A stretch of DNA of 64,000 nt from Corynespora cassiicola (Eukaryota > Ascomycota > Dothideomycetes > Pleosporales > Corynesporascaceae), in assembly GCA_022059125.1 (NCBI GenBank), contig JAEUWY010000001.1, forward strand, positions 5,332,001 to 5,396,000, read 5' to 3'. This document shows positions 10,889-21,179 of the stretch, piece after piece. Both the position numbers and the translations under genes were made by a program. Under the pieces are notes generated by a model, which saw only the letters and a program-made list of their open reading frames with translations, ran no database searches and had not been told where the DNA came from. Numbering within the stretch: the stretch's first letter is position 1; the number at the start of each line of letters is the position of its first letter.

Positions 10889-11540
10889 AAAGGTTATCAA
10901 TTTTCTTAGCCCATTTCCTAACGTCCACACTTTACATTTCTAAGCCATCATACACTTTGTCGTCATCTTTCTTCTTCGCTATAAGAAGTAGGGGCAATGT
11001 CATGTACATGACCGCTCCCGTGGAAGCCATTTGTGGCACTTACAAGGGGGTGACTGTGTGTGTGTTTACTTGGCCAAGGGCATCACACACGCTCATCCTC
11101 TTCTTCTTCTTTTGCGACAGCATTCTTTCGTGGCTGATGTGGTCCTCGCGTGTGTCTCACTGAGGACGCCATAGCCACCCTTTTACTATTTCTTTTCGTT
11201 GGACAACGTCACGATACGGAAACGGCCACGGACATTTTTGTCTTCTTTTCTTCTCTCGTTTTCTATGTTCACCTTACTTCTGGATACCAACTGTCATTGC
11301 TGATCGCGAATTGCTTGGGGAAATGCATCGGTTCTTCAAGGATCACATGCCTCGGTGCTCGTTACAAAGGGGGCCAGTATACCCAGGTCTAAAGATGGGA
11401 AATATCGGAGTGGTGGGTGGGTGGGTGGGTTTGGGGGATTACCAACTTTCTTCTTCAGCTCGGTGTTTATGCGTTGCGCTTCTCGTTTACATTGATCTTT
11501 TTGGCCCCCAATCCCCTTTTGTCCAAGTTGCAAATGTTGA

Positions 11541-11960
11541 TTTTTTTTTTCACTGTTCGTGGCATGTGTTCTGGGGACGTGGAGAGAATGAATGGGAAGG
11601 GAAATGGAAGGATATAATCAACCGTACCTCCGCGACTCGAGAATCTTCTTTTTTTTTTCAACATCACCAGTCCTACGTTACTTTGACATTTTTTATCTTC
11701 ACAGCAACACCCCCCCGTTTTTTTTTACACCGTGGCTTATCTCGCACTTTTTTTTTCCCTCTTCGCACTGGGGCGTTTTTTTTGGATTTTCCGGGCAAAT
11801 ATAGAAAGTCTAGAGTTGGCCAACGGGTGCCTTTTTTTCTTGCAAGGAAATCAATCCAAATCAATGCATGAATTGGCCCCGATTGGCTCTCCCGAATTGA
11901 GATTCAACACTTGAACAGCCTCCGGATTTTCTGGTTTTTTTTCTGGTTTTTTTTTTTGGT
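11541..11960. repeat. Cluster of poly-T tracts
   Basis: Several runs of 8-10 T recur within about 400 bp (for example near 11541, 11649, 11722, 11746, 11777 and 11937). No gene is associated. Confidence 0.75.
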
Positions 11961-12249
11961 CTAGGCAGGGCGTAAATAAGGCCTTGATGATTGAAAGTTC
12001 AGCTACGGTCACCGTTTTCCTAGCTAGGCAAGCAAAGGAATGGGATGGGGCTGACTTGCACCCTCCCAATACGAAGGATGGCTGACAGGCGCGCCCGCCC
12101 GCCCGCCCACCCACCTACGGAATCCATGGATTGTCCGTGCGTTCTTCTTCTTCTTCTTTCTTCCTTTTTTGTTCTACGTTGGAAAAACGTGTCCGAGCTT
12201 CTGTAAGCACGGAAAGAAGATTCTTTTCCTTCTTCCATGCAGCAGCCAG

Positions 12250-13060
12250 CGTAGTGTGTGTGTGTATGGGTCGGTCGGTCGATCTGGGGGCCGCAGCGGC
12301 GACGACGACGACGACGACGACGACAACGACAACGTCACCTTTTCCCGCGCCGGGCCTGCACTGCAAGGTGGATGGGGGAAAAAAAGTGCATACCCACAGC
12401 TATGCCAAAGCAAGCTTGCATTGCCCACGCCCACGCCCACGGCGCTTCCCCGGCCGGTGCCTGATGGGGGGGGGGGGGGGGGGCGTCATGGACGCGTGTG
12501 TGGCGGTGCGTGACCCGTGTACTTGTGTGCACACTACCTACCTACCTACCTGACCTACCTCTGCACTGCACTGCACTGCGGTGCGGCGCGGTGCTACTGT
12601 TGCTGCTGGGCTGGGCTGGGCTAGGCTGGGCGGATCGACAGGGCCGGGGTTGTGGGGGGGATGCGCGTCCATGCATACCTAGGTACACACGCATGCAGGG
12701 TAGGTAGCTAGCTAGCTAGCAAGAGAGTAGGGTAGGTATAGCCGGTGTAGCCGGGGCGGTGCAAAAACGTGGAAAAAGAGGTGGGTAGGTAGGTAGGTGG
12801 GTAGGTAGATAGTCCTCGTGGCGGCAACGGTAGCGGTAGTAGTGGGTGGGGGACTGGGGGCTGGGGGATGTGCTTTGCAGCGCCGTGGGGGAGTGGTACG
12901 TGGATGTGGGTCGGGGTCGGTTCGGTGGACGACGACGGGGCAGAGCAGAGGCTCCCGGAGGGTTGCGAGGTGCAGCGGGATGGGGCGGGATTAGCTTGGG
13001 CAGGGAGGTTGGGTTGGGCGAGGGATGGTGGTGGTGGTGGTGGTGTGAAGGGGTGGTTGC
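12250..13060. repeat. Simple-repeat cluster (GAC, G18, CTAC, CTAG, GGTA, GGT)
   Basis: Dense microsatellites: (GAC)n at 12301-12333, an 18-nt G tract at 12466-12483, CTAC units near 12535-12552, CTGCA units near 12560-12580, GGTA/GCTA units at 12697-12720, GGTA units at 12781-12810 and (GGT)n at 13026-13045. Open frames across it are poly-Asp, poly-Thr or poly-His shadows of the repeats. Confidence 0.85.
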
Positions 13061-13555
13061 TTTCGTACGTCCATGGGGGCTGAACTTTGCGGTGTGATGA
13101 TGGGTAGACTGGGGGGAGAGACGTGTAGAGGGTGCATTGGTGGTTTGGATCGGCGCATTGCGACTACTTTGCATGGGTCGTTGGTGTTTGTTGTTTCTAT
13201 GATGCTTGGTGTACGCGTTCCTGGTGCTATTTATATACTTGAGGCTCGCGGAAACAGGAAATAAGGCATGTCAAGTGCGGGCGGGAGGGATGGTTCCACC
13301 TGGGGCGGGCAACGCAGAGACGTTGATGACGCTAGACCTGAAGAGGAGGCCATATTAGACCCGGGGACTGCAGCATCAGGACAACTGCCGGGCTAGGGAA
13401 ACCATCTTTCTTGATAGCCGTGTTAGACACCTTTCTATTTAGGGGGATAGGAGTTGAGATGGCACAAGTCATGGAGGATTCTAGAGAACCTTGGAAGTCT
13501 ATCCACAAGTATGTAGACTTTGGCAGGGAGGGCTAGCATTTCTCTTAGACTGCAG

Positions 13556-13728
13556 TGTTCGACATTTTTGGTACCTTCCTTGTTAGGAAAGATCTAGTCA
13601 ATGATGAGATGGTATCATTGATCTTCAAGTTTTCCAAGGCTTTTTTTCGCATGAGCAGGCAAAAGGTAGACTCGCGGTCGACCCTCGGGCCCGCGACGCA
13701 GCTTCTTCAGTGCATGAATCAATCGTAG
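13556..13728 (+). pseudogene. Possible short coding remnant
   Basis: After a plausible splice acceptor (CTGCAG at 13550-13555), 57 codons stay open to a TAG at 13726-13728. The product is hydrophobic/charged and protein-like (FDIFGTFLVRKDLVNDEMVS) and unlike the repeat-coded frames nearby. A candidate upstream exon near 13450-13508 ends at a GTATGT donor and joins in a compatible frame, but I find no convincing start codon. I do not recognise the family. It may be a degenerated gene or chance. Confidence 0.15.
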
Positions 13729-14287
13729 CGTTTGTTAAAGAAATGCGTTAGACGAAGCCTCCTCGCCAAGTTTTAAAGATCTACATATACGAAAGCCAAT
13801 CAGTCTGAAATTGGCCAAGGAAACGAACGTTGTTAAAGGATTGCTGTTGGAACAATTCTATAAAAATATTGCGTAATCACTTTGCTACTTGTTCGTGGAC
13901 TTGTTTCTTTCTCTCGCATCCTACAGGCTCCACGATTAGATATGGAGGGTTCCTCCTAGCCTGAGGACCGATTTCACGCCATGATAGATATAGAAGTGAC
14001 TGGGTATGCGAATCAAGTTCGTCTGGTGAACTCTTGAAGTATGCAGATAAATATGGTTGGGATTACCTTGATACGGAGAGATATACTATCTGGAAACTTT
14101 CCCTGGTCAGCCTCCCGCCAGCATCTCAAGTTCAAACAGCTCCCAAAAATATCCAAAACGGATTTAAACACCATCCGCATCGCATTGGATCTTCCACCAA
14201 CACCCACCGCCCCTACAACGGCGCCGTGGTGACCCTCCCTTCCTCTCTCGGCCATTCACTACGCGAATCAAGATCCTGCTCCTCAAA

Positions 14288-15711
14288 CTAAATGATGTGC
14301 CTCCAGAGCGCCGAGAGTTTCACTGAGTCAAGAAAGCCCTCGCCTCGAGGGTTCTGTTCGAGGAGCGCGAGCGCCGCACGGCGAAGAGTGGCGTAGCGGC
14401 AGCGGTGAGAGAGAACATTCGAGCAGGGGATGATGGAGATGGAGAAGGAGATTTGGGTATGCACATTGAGAGGCGAGTATTTCGAAGCGCTTGTGGGTGA
14501 ATACAATATGGGGGCTTCGGAGCGAACTACTATGCAAGGGTTGTCGTAAGCGGCCTTGAAGGCATCGAGATGAGCGTCGTAGGGCGTCTGCCGGAAGTCC
14601 ATGGAGCAAGCGACGGCAATGTAAGAAACGTAGTAGTGTGCTCTTAGCAGCACAAACCTATCTATCTCTTCTCTCAAAAACTCACTTCCATTCTCAAAGT
14701 TTGTAAATGCACTGAGCCAACTTTGATGGGACAGCAAGATATGCGCCTGTTGCTGAAAATCTCTGTCTAAAAGTGGAAGGCCGAGGACGAGGCGCTTGCC
14801 TATGGCTTGTGCGAATGAAATAGCAGAGTTTCGCATAGAGTGACTTGCTCTTTGTGCTTCCGCGGTTGAGCCAAATGGTAAGTCTTGAATGGTGTAGATG
14901 GGTTCTGGGAGGAGAAATAAGTCCTCAACGGGCGCGCCAAATGCTAGCGCAGAGAGGACTTTCCGCATGTATATGGGGGCGATAATGTTATCTACGAGCC
15001 TGGAGCTAGATTTTGGAATGTAAGAGATGCGCTGCTGACAATACTTGTATCGCTGCCGCTGCCGCGCAAGCATTTTGCTGTCTCCCCGCAGAAATTCGAT
15101 GCAGATGAATAGCAGACAAGCAACTAGGCTAAGCTCGGGACTGTAAGATGGCTCTGCTATGAGCGCATGGCGTACCGCGAGCTCAGACCGTGCCATCTGA
15201 GGGGTTTTTCTGCACCAAAAGTCTGCATCAAAAGCATCTGAAAGCGATGGTGCGGCATGGTGATAATGGCATTCCAGATAACGGACACCATCACGGTGTT
15301 CCGAAAACACGGTTACCCTATACGGAGAATTTGGTTTCTGTGGCCCGGAGGGCTTGAACCGGGCAATCATGTCTTGGCTGCTGTATCCGTCGCATCTTCG
15401 GCCTGTGCTGATACACCTGACTGGATCAGGAAGTGTGCTAAAGTCTTAATTATGTTTTTTAACGTATCCACTTTAAACATTCTAGCTTCGCTTCATCGCA
15501 CTTGACACGTCGAATTCTACATGGCGGTGGTCAGCCGCGACTCGAAATCATGGGCTTCTCTGATGACTCCGATAACGACGGCTGTGTATATTGATGGGCA
15601 GACATACTTGCACGGTTTACAACCTGTCTTGACCTTTGTGCCAGATCTACGGCTCATTCGCGCTGAAGGAAATTTGAGTGCCGAGTCTGCTGTCATGTCT
15701 TTTAAGTCCAT
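14288..15711 (-). CDS. Zn2Cys6 fungal-specific transcription factor
   Basis: Three exons, complement(14288..15416, 15472..15516, 15608..15711), give 425 aa. The DNA-binding domain appears only after removing introns of 91 nt (15517-15607) and 55 nt (15417-15471). The cysteines then fall at 31, 34, 41, 48, 51 and 58, exactly C-X2-C-X6-C-X6-C-X2-C-X6-C, with IRRVKCDE and ISTGRRCDGY in the usual places. The middle exon is only 45 nt and holds two of the six cysteines. The rest is a helical regulatory domain of the Fungal_trans_2 type (SELAVRHALIA, LVACLLFICIEFLRGD). ATGs at 15696 and 15657 are alternative starts that keep the zinc cluster. Such factors are nuclear and bind CGG-type half-sites. 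The targets are unknown, and I see no neighbouring biosynthetic cluster. Confidence 0.85.
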
Positions 15712-16396
15712 CAGGACCGATGCAATATCACTGGAAGAGCTTCTTCAAAGATATGGTGTGAGCTTCAGCCACAGGGGTGTACTAAAAATAAGCCTTCAGG
15801 CCTACTGCCCATGTCTAGTCTCGGGTGTTGTCGAAGGATTTCACGTGACTATACGAGCACACCAATCGCATCGATTCTCGTATGGACATCGTATATACGC
15901 GCTAGGCCAGGAAAGGAAATGTACGAAGGTCGCAGACTTGTGGTCCCAAGAAGCGCAAACGCCGATGGGGAACGGAAGTCTTGAAGGAATAAAGCGGGAA
16001 TTTCAAGATGGGGGCGGCTAATAAAGCCCAGTGTTTAAAGGGTGACTGTCCCCTGATTTTGTCGGTTCATCTTCTAGGGGATTTTTTGTTTACGTGCTCG
16101 GAGACGCTCCTTCATTCCACTTCAAGTCGATCTTTACAAGACTCATAGACGTCACGTTCTTTCAAGGATATATTTCTTCATATTTGAGTTTTCTAGCTGC
16201 CCACGAGCCTGACGCCCAACCTCGTCTCCATACCATCGAACCCCACTTCTTTCAGTCCGTCAATCGACCTCCTGCGTCTCGCGCAGCACCCACGCCCCTT
16301 AAGGTCATAGCATACGTGTACTAGGACTAGCTCGAGCTCTGTCAAACTCCCTTCCCGGCACCAAAGTACACGGAAACGCACACACATATCATCACC
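15712..16396. promoter_or_regulatory. Divergent region, Zn2Cys6 gene / small membrane protein
   Basis: 685 bp between two start codons pointing away from each other. An open frame on the plus strand (15521-16021) overlaps the first exon of the Zn2Cys6 gene antisense and shows no domain. I could not assign regulatory sites. Confidence 0.45.
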
Positions 16397-16660
16397 ATGC
16401 CGGCCCTCGTAAAGCGCAGCGACACGGAGATCCCTCCAGAGTTGATCGTCCTTATCGTAATGATCGCAGCCGCCTTCCTCGTATGCTGTGGCTTCGCAAT
16501 CCACAAGGCCTTTGGATTAGATGATGGAAACACCTTCAAACCAATGTCACAGGAGCAAGAACAGTACATGGTCGATGTGCGGATGCGGAATCTCAAGATG
16601 CTGGAATACGAAGGTATGATGGGTCGCATACATGGCAGGGAGAGGTCGGATGCTGGGTAA
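16397..16660 (+). CDS. Small single-pass membrane protein, conserved-type hypothetical
   Basis: 87 aa. A short N-terminus (MPALVKRSDTEIPPE) precedes one clear transmembrane helix (LIVLIVMIAAAFLVCCGFAI, residues ~18-38). A charged tail follows, with an MSQEQEQYMVDVRMRNL stretch that resembles short fungal membrane proteins of unknown function. The reading frame ends at GGG-TAA, but GTAAGT overlaps this stop and could be a splice donor. Joining to the AG at 16711-16712 would replace the last residue with a few others. I cannot decide between the two from sequence. An AATAAA follows at 16857. Confidence 0.65.
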   Translation: MPALVKRSDTEIPPELIVLIVMIAAAFLVCCGFAIHKAFGLDDGNTFKPMSQEQEQYMVDVRMRNLKMLEYEGMMGRIHGRERSDAG

Positions 16661-16856
16661 GTCTTGCTGATGGTAGGGATATGAGGATATATATTAATTA
16701 GTTGGTCTTAGCCCCTTCCGGAATGTTTAGTTCGAAGAGAGTCAGTTTAGGGTGATGTGATGGAGCACACAGGCGTTCTGATGGTATAAACGATGGCGTA
16801 AACTATGGATCTTGACACTTTAGTCTTGGGTATATTTGTAGAGCATCGGTACTTGG

Positions 16857-16862
16857 AATAAA
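16857..16862 (+). terminator. AATAAA poly(A)-signal candidate
   Basis: A canonical hexamer lies about 200 bp after the stop codon of the small membrane protein gene. Fungal polyadenylation depends only weakly on this motif. Confidence 0.35.
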
Positions 16863-17026
16863 TGTTTTTTATTTACACCAATTATGGTCGATGACTGATC
16901 TGGCATCATATCTGGTTCCCTACGATGACCTTGTCTAGATTCGACAAAGCACTGGCTGATTGTGTAGTCCGCTTGCTACGTGGTATTCATGAGTTCCACC
17001 CGCCTCTCCAATCAACTCAGCATTCT

Positions 17027-18244
17027 TCAGGCACTGGCCTTCTTCGTGAGTGGAGACCGTGCGGCTTTCGCTTTGGTAGCTTTGGGCTTTACGGGCTCAT
17101 CGAACCCTTCAAAGGACTTTCCATCCCATTTCTGCAAAAGGTGGTGCCTATTCTTTTCCCAAACCACCCAAGCAGCAGCTTGGAGAAAGCAATCCGTGAC
17201 ATCATCTACCTTTCTGAGGTCTACACCATTAAAGTCTGTAATGGCCCCCTTCCCAGTCGTTTTCTTTTTGCCTGCTGCAACCAGGGCTTGACAAGTGGTA
17301 CTAGCCTCACTGGAAAAGCGAAAATCCACGTCTGGAGCAACTCCAAATTTGTTTGGGTTTGAAATAATAGATGGATTTTTCGTGTCAAGCCATGAACGGA
17401 GCAGTTGAATTTTGGCCTTCTTTTCTACTTTTCCCCGAGATATTTTTTTCACGGTTTCTTCTCTTGCAGTACCAATGCAGTCTCCGTCTTCGAGATCATC
17501 GCCCACAATGCTCTCATCTTTGACTTTGCTCTTTTTCCGAGGGCTGGCGACTACGTCGTTGATAGTTGGCTCAACCCAGAAATGTGCCACTCTTTTAGGA
17601 TCTACTGAGAAGATCTCGTATTCGTGCCAGATCCTATTGCTGGTAGGCTTGTCTTGCGATCCACGCATTGTCTTCAGCACAGCCCATAGCATGCCTTCCA
17701 GGAGATTGACTCTCAATGTCCACTGCTGGATCGCGCTGCTACTGCTGGAACGCCATCTTTGTCGCTCAATCAAGATGATGTCGGGTCGAAATGGAAGTAG
17801 TGTCTTGGTAACAAGAGCGTGAGCCGCCTCTGACAAGGTTGAAGGCGAGTACAACTCTGCGTCTGAATCTTCGTTTGCCCTATCGTCCTGCAACTCTGTG
17901 TGCTCTTGTGCCTTCTCTTTGATTGGTTCTCGAACATGGTTAGTTTTCAAAACTTCTTCAGCAACATCGAAACGTCGCCAAGCTTGAAACTCCATTTCGG
18001 TTGGGCCATTCTGAGTATCTCGGGCCTTGATATCGGCAACGCAAAAGGCAAGGTTTTTTATGCCCATGTCAATGCTTAGTATGCGGATGGGGCGATTCGA
18101 TTTCGATGCTGAAGGCAGCAATGGTCTCTTCAGGTCTCGCGACAATCGGGTGATGAGCGCATCTTTCCTCCCAGAGGAGAGCGCGCCAATGCAGGAGAGG
18201 AGACCCTGGAGGGTCGCGACCTTGGGTCCAATTTTGGGAGCCAT
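17027..18244 (-). CDS. CCE1: Mitochondrial Holliday-junction resolvase, Cce1/Ydc2 family
   Basis: A single exon encodes 405 aa. An N-terminal SAP-like helix pair (LQGLLSCIGALSSGRKDALI) precedes the RNase-H-like resolvase core. Its first strand, ILSIDMGIKNLAFC, carries the first catalytic Asp (D59). The second motif is IILIERQRWRSSSS with its Glu, and the final helix, KVDDVTDCFLQAAAW, supplies the last acidic residues. Cce1 in budding yeast and Ydc2 in fission yeast resolve four-way junctions in mitochondrial DNA and affect nucleoid segregation. Compared with Ydc2 (about 258 aa), this protein has a long charged insert (~110-140), a second insert after WVEPTINDVV, and a basic C-terminal tail (KPKATKAKAARSP). 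A mitochondrial location is expected from the family; the N-terminus is not a strong presequence. Confidence 0.88.
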   Translation of the reverse strand: MAPKIGPKVATLQGLLSCIGALSSGRKDALITRLSRDLKRPLLPSASKSNRPIRILSIDMGIKNLAFCVADIKARDTQNGPTEMEFQAWRRFDVAEEVLKTNHVREPIKEKAQEHTELQDDRANEDSDAELYSPSTLSEAAHALVTKTLLPFRPDIILIERQRWRSSSSSAIQQWTLRVNLLEGMLWAVLKTMRGSQDKPTSNRIWHEYEIFSVDPKRVAHFWVEPTINDVVASPRKKSKVKDESIVGDDLEDGDCIGTAREETVKKISRGKVEKKAKIQLLRSWLDTKNPSIISNPNKFGVAPDVDFRFSSEASTTCQALVAAGKKKTTGKGAITDFNGVDLRKVDDVTDCFLQAAAWVVWEKNRHHLLQKWDGKSFEGFDEPVKPKATKAKAARSPLTKKASA

Positions 18245-19064
18245 CCTAGGCAGACGGAAAAAGAAACTGGCACCTGATATCAGGTGCTATATTGTTGGTT
18301 GATTTTTGCGCTAGGGTATAAAAATGGTGGGGCACAAATCGAGCACTGTCATCGTTGGACGCGTAACTGAAGGATGTCGAGGCGCGTAAGAACGCGTCTG
18401 AAATTGTGACTTTGGAACTCCGGCAGGGTCAATGTTTCCATCAGATTCGCGGCAGATACCATCACATGGGAAAATTGACCCCATATACGGATTCGGGATG
18501 GGATGTGGAGTTTGCCATGCTGCGTTAGAACCTGGGCGGGGAGTCTTGAGAAAAGCTGCGAGTCACAGCTTAGGGCGTGAGCACGTGACAAAGAGCAACA
18601 ATCACTTCCTACCTAGGTACCTAGGTAAGCAGACACGACCTTGGGAAGTTTTAATTCCCAAGTACACTAGATTAACTTTGGTATGATTGATATCACTGAT
18701 ACTTCTATTCAGTGCCATAGGGAATAACAAAGGGCTTTGATGAGGATTCTATCCCGGATCGATTGTCCATTCGCTATCTCCTGCCAAATACAGAACATGT
18801 TTTCCGAGACGCGAGTCATTCGTTTCAAGATATAAAGCAGCTTGGTAACGATGGAATATTCATTATATTGATAGGGAATCTGTGCCCGATAATTCGTCGT
18901 GAAACTTGGGATGACGCTTCTTACCCAAGATTGGTATATGAATCCACACCACTCTGCGTTGCTTCTTCCTCTCCACCACCCACTATTCACAATTCCAGCG
19001 CCCAATACTTCCCCACCCCTAGAAAAAAAACCTATACACAAATCCGTACTAAAGTCTCCAAGCC
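18245..19064. other. Intergenic, resolvase promoter / secreted-protein 3' flank
   Basis: 820 bp without a supported gene. It contains overlapping ACCTAGGT palindromes at about 18613-18628. Open frames at 18709-19200 partly overlap the second exon of the secreted-protein gene on the other strand and are shadows. Confidence 0.45.
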
Positions 19065-19787
19065 TTACGCCTCACATATAAGATCAAAGTCGGGGAAATC
19101 CGGGTCGGGCCCAATGTTCGTACTCGCGGTCCCAGAGTTGAAGTCCTTTACGCGCGCATTTTCCTGTGCTTTTTTGCACTCATCTGAAGATCGTCAGTAA
19201 AAGAAATGTCGAGGAAAAAAAGATGCGACGAAAGATAAGATAAGAGAGGCGTCGGCCGATCCATCGATCGATCCATTCGCCCCAACATATCGAATCCAAG
19301 TAAATTCCCTCATGATGGGAAAGGGGAAAGTAGAGATGACGGATTTCCCATTTGCCATTTCCCATTTCCCATTTCCACAGTCGGCCCAATCCAAACAGAG
19401 TAAGAATGAAGAGAGATCCAACCTACCCTTCTGATCATCACAATCCTCCACTTTGAAATCGCCCTTGTTCCCCTGCTCATTCGCCCTCTGACTGCACTCA
19501 TTAAATTGATTATCACAACTCCTCTGCGCGGCGCTCTCAAAATCCGTAAAGGTATCCCCGTCGACCTGGAAGGGGCGCTCCGAGTCGCCCGAGTTGGTGA
19601 TGGAGTCCGCGGCGGCTCCGCCCAGGGCCGACGTGAACGACTGCAGGTCCGTTGTCTGCCGGAAGAAGAGCGTGTTGCGTGGCATGAGGTGCATGTATTC
19701 TTCCGCGACGAGGGCGGGTTGGGGGCTCGCGTGAGTGAGGGCGGGAAGCGCCATCGGGAGCAGGGTGAGCAGCGGGCGGGTGCGCAT
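19065..19787 (-). CDS. Small secreted cysteine-containing protein, hypothetical
   Basis: Exons complement(19065..19183, 19427..19787) give 159 aa. An N-terminal signal peptide (MRTRPLLTLLPMALPALTHA) is followed by a mature domain with SGDSERPFQVDGDTFTDF and SCDNQFNECSQRAN. After the splice come DDQKGDECKKAQENARVKDF and a C-terminus ending DLICEA. The cysteines are spaced C-x6-C, C, C and a final C. This pattern resembles secreted fungal proteins of unknown function that contain a 'G-D-F-T-D' and 'CD-Q-x-x-C' core; I know no function. The intron (19184-19426, 243 nt) is long for this window and carries CCCATTT tandem repeats. Without the second exon the frame runs into intron sequence, so the splice is well supported. 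Extracellular or wall location is inferred. Confidence 0.75.
19343..19376. repeat. CCCATTT heptanucleotide repeat inside an intron
   Basis: About five imperfect copies of CCCATTT (GGGAAAT-like on the coding strand) lie within the intron of the small secreted protein gene, near its donor side. Confidence 0.8.
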
Positions 19788-21179
19788 GGTGATTCGTGTG
19801 AGTATGTGTGTCGTCCTAGGTTGTACGGGCGTTTGATAGATGGACGAATGTGTGAGAGGGTCGGAGTCCGGCGGTTTCGTGTAGGCGTAGATGTAGGCGT
19901 ATGTGTATTACGATGGGTGGGATACGTCCAGCGCGGTGGGTAATGTTGTGAGATGGGGTCCAAAGGTCCGAGAAGATGTACGCGCCGCGGTCGCAGACCA
20001 GAATCCTCCTCTTTCTTTTCCAACAAAAACGCAGACGGGCAACGCAGCAACAAAAAAACGAGAGACAGACGGACAACCAGGTCGCGCGGGAGCAATGTGC
20101 GGGCAAGAATGCAAGACAGAGACAGCGAAGACGAGAAGAAGAGACCCACAGCCAGTCTTGTAAGCGCTGGGTTAGCCGGTTCGAGAGCCCAGTGAGTGCA
20201 TCAACAGCCTTACGCCTTTCTCACGCTGAAATCGTTTTGGCGGCCGTCGCGCTGCCACATGTGGTCATGTGTGGAGCGGGATGCGACGGTACTGAAACTT
20301 GAGACAGGCTGCGCACAGCCCCTCGAATTTTGGACAGACGGCGAGGGTGCCAACGTAACGTCCGAGAGGTGCCGAGCGTGGCGCCTTGCTCTCCCATCTG
20401 GCGCAGAGGATTGGTGCGATTTTCGAAATATTGCTGCTGGCTTTGTGGCAGCTCCTGGGCGGTTGAGGCATGCTCCTGGTCATCATACCGCCCTGCACAG
20501 TAGGATCGCCTTGTCCCTACTCGACATGCTGGTCGCAGGGTATGCGAACCAGGAATGAGATCCGCGACTTACCACAGGGCTCTTCTCCGCAGGGTCCGAT
20601 GACCCGTATTTATGAGATGGTGATTGACGTCAACGAAGATGTTTTGGGATGCAACTTTATGCGCGGAAATGGCAAGTATAGCAAACGAACAGGAGTGCAA
20701 CCACCCCTGATCGTTTTGTGGATTTGATGAAGCAAAGGTATCTGATTACAACTTTTAAGGGCCAACAACACAAAATCACATGGTGTTGGCCTACATGTTG
20801 CCCAGCAAATGAGTGACTGTTGTAAGAAACTGGGGTCCCGCATCCGGGTAGACGATCTCTCTAGGGATTATAGTATAGCATCATCCTACTTGCGCGTCCA
20901 ATCTAGCATTGAGAAGGAAAAAAAAACCAGAGAAATCCTGGAATAGTCGAAGGAAAGAAATGTAATAAACGCTGAAATGCACCGTAACGCAGTCGTTCCA
21001 AATGGCTGTCCTGCCGCAGAGGTATTAGAGCCATACATGGCAATGCTTATATACGAGCGCAGGACAGCCGTCTCAAATGTCGAAGTAAACACCGTAAATC
21101 CCCGTGCTGCGGAAAAGTCGTCAAAATTCGTCAAGCCACTACGGGCCGGCTAACTATTTACGTATCTAAGAAAGAACGC
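19788..21179. other. Intergenic, no gene seen
   Basis: 1.4 kb. The left part is the promoter and leader of the secreted-protein gene (minus strand). The right part is the 3' flank of the Mid2-like gene. Open frames at 19816-20163, 20196-20558 and 20470-20727 show no domain. Confidence 0.45.

Larger units (their letters stand above)
10889..14287. other. 3.4-kb gene-free block, microsatellite- and T-tract-rich
   Basis: Between crzA and the Zn2Cys6 gene I find no convincing gene. 11.5-12.0 kb is full of T runs of 8-10 nt. 12.25-13.06 kb is dense in simple repeats (GAC, an 18-nt G tract, CTAC, CTAG, GGTA, GGT). 13.3-14.03 kb is more AT-rich and less repetitive and holds one short protein-like frame (13556-13728). 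Part of the left end must be the crzA 3' UTR. A long non-coding transcript is possible but nothing in the sequence proves one. Confidence 0.5.

Noticed and set aside
12115..13174. Frames coding poly-Asp, poly-Thr, poly-His or proline-rich peptides
   Set aside because: They are produced by microsatellites in all frames and have no non-repetitive core.
15521..16021. 166-codon plus-strand frame
   Set aside because: It overlaps the first exons of the Zn2Cys6 gene antisense and shows no recognisable domain.
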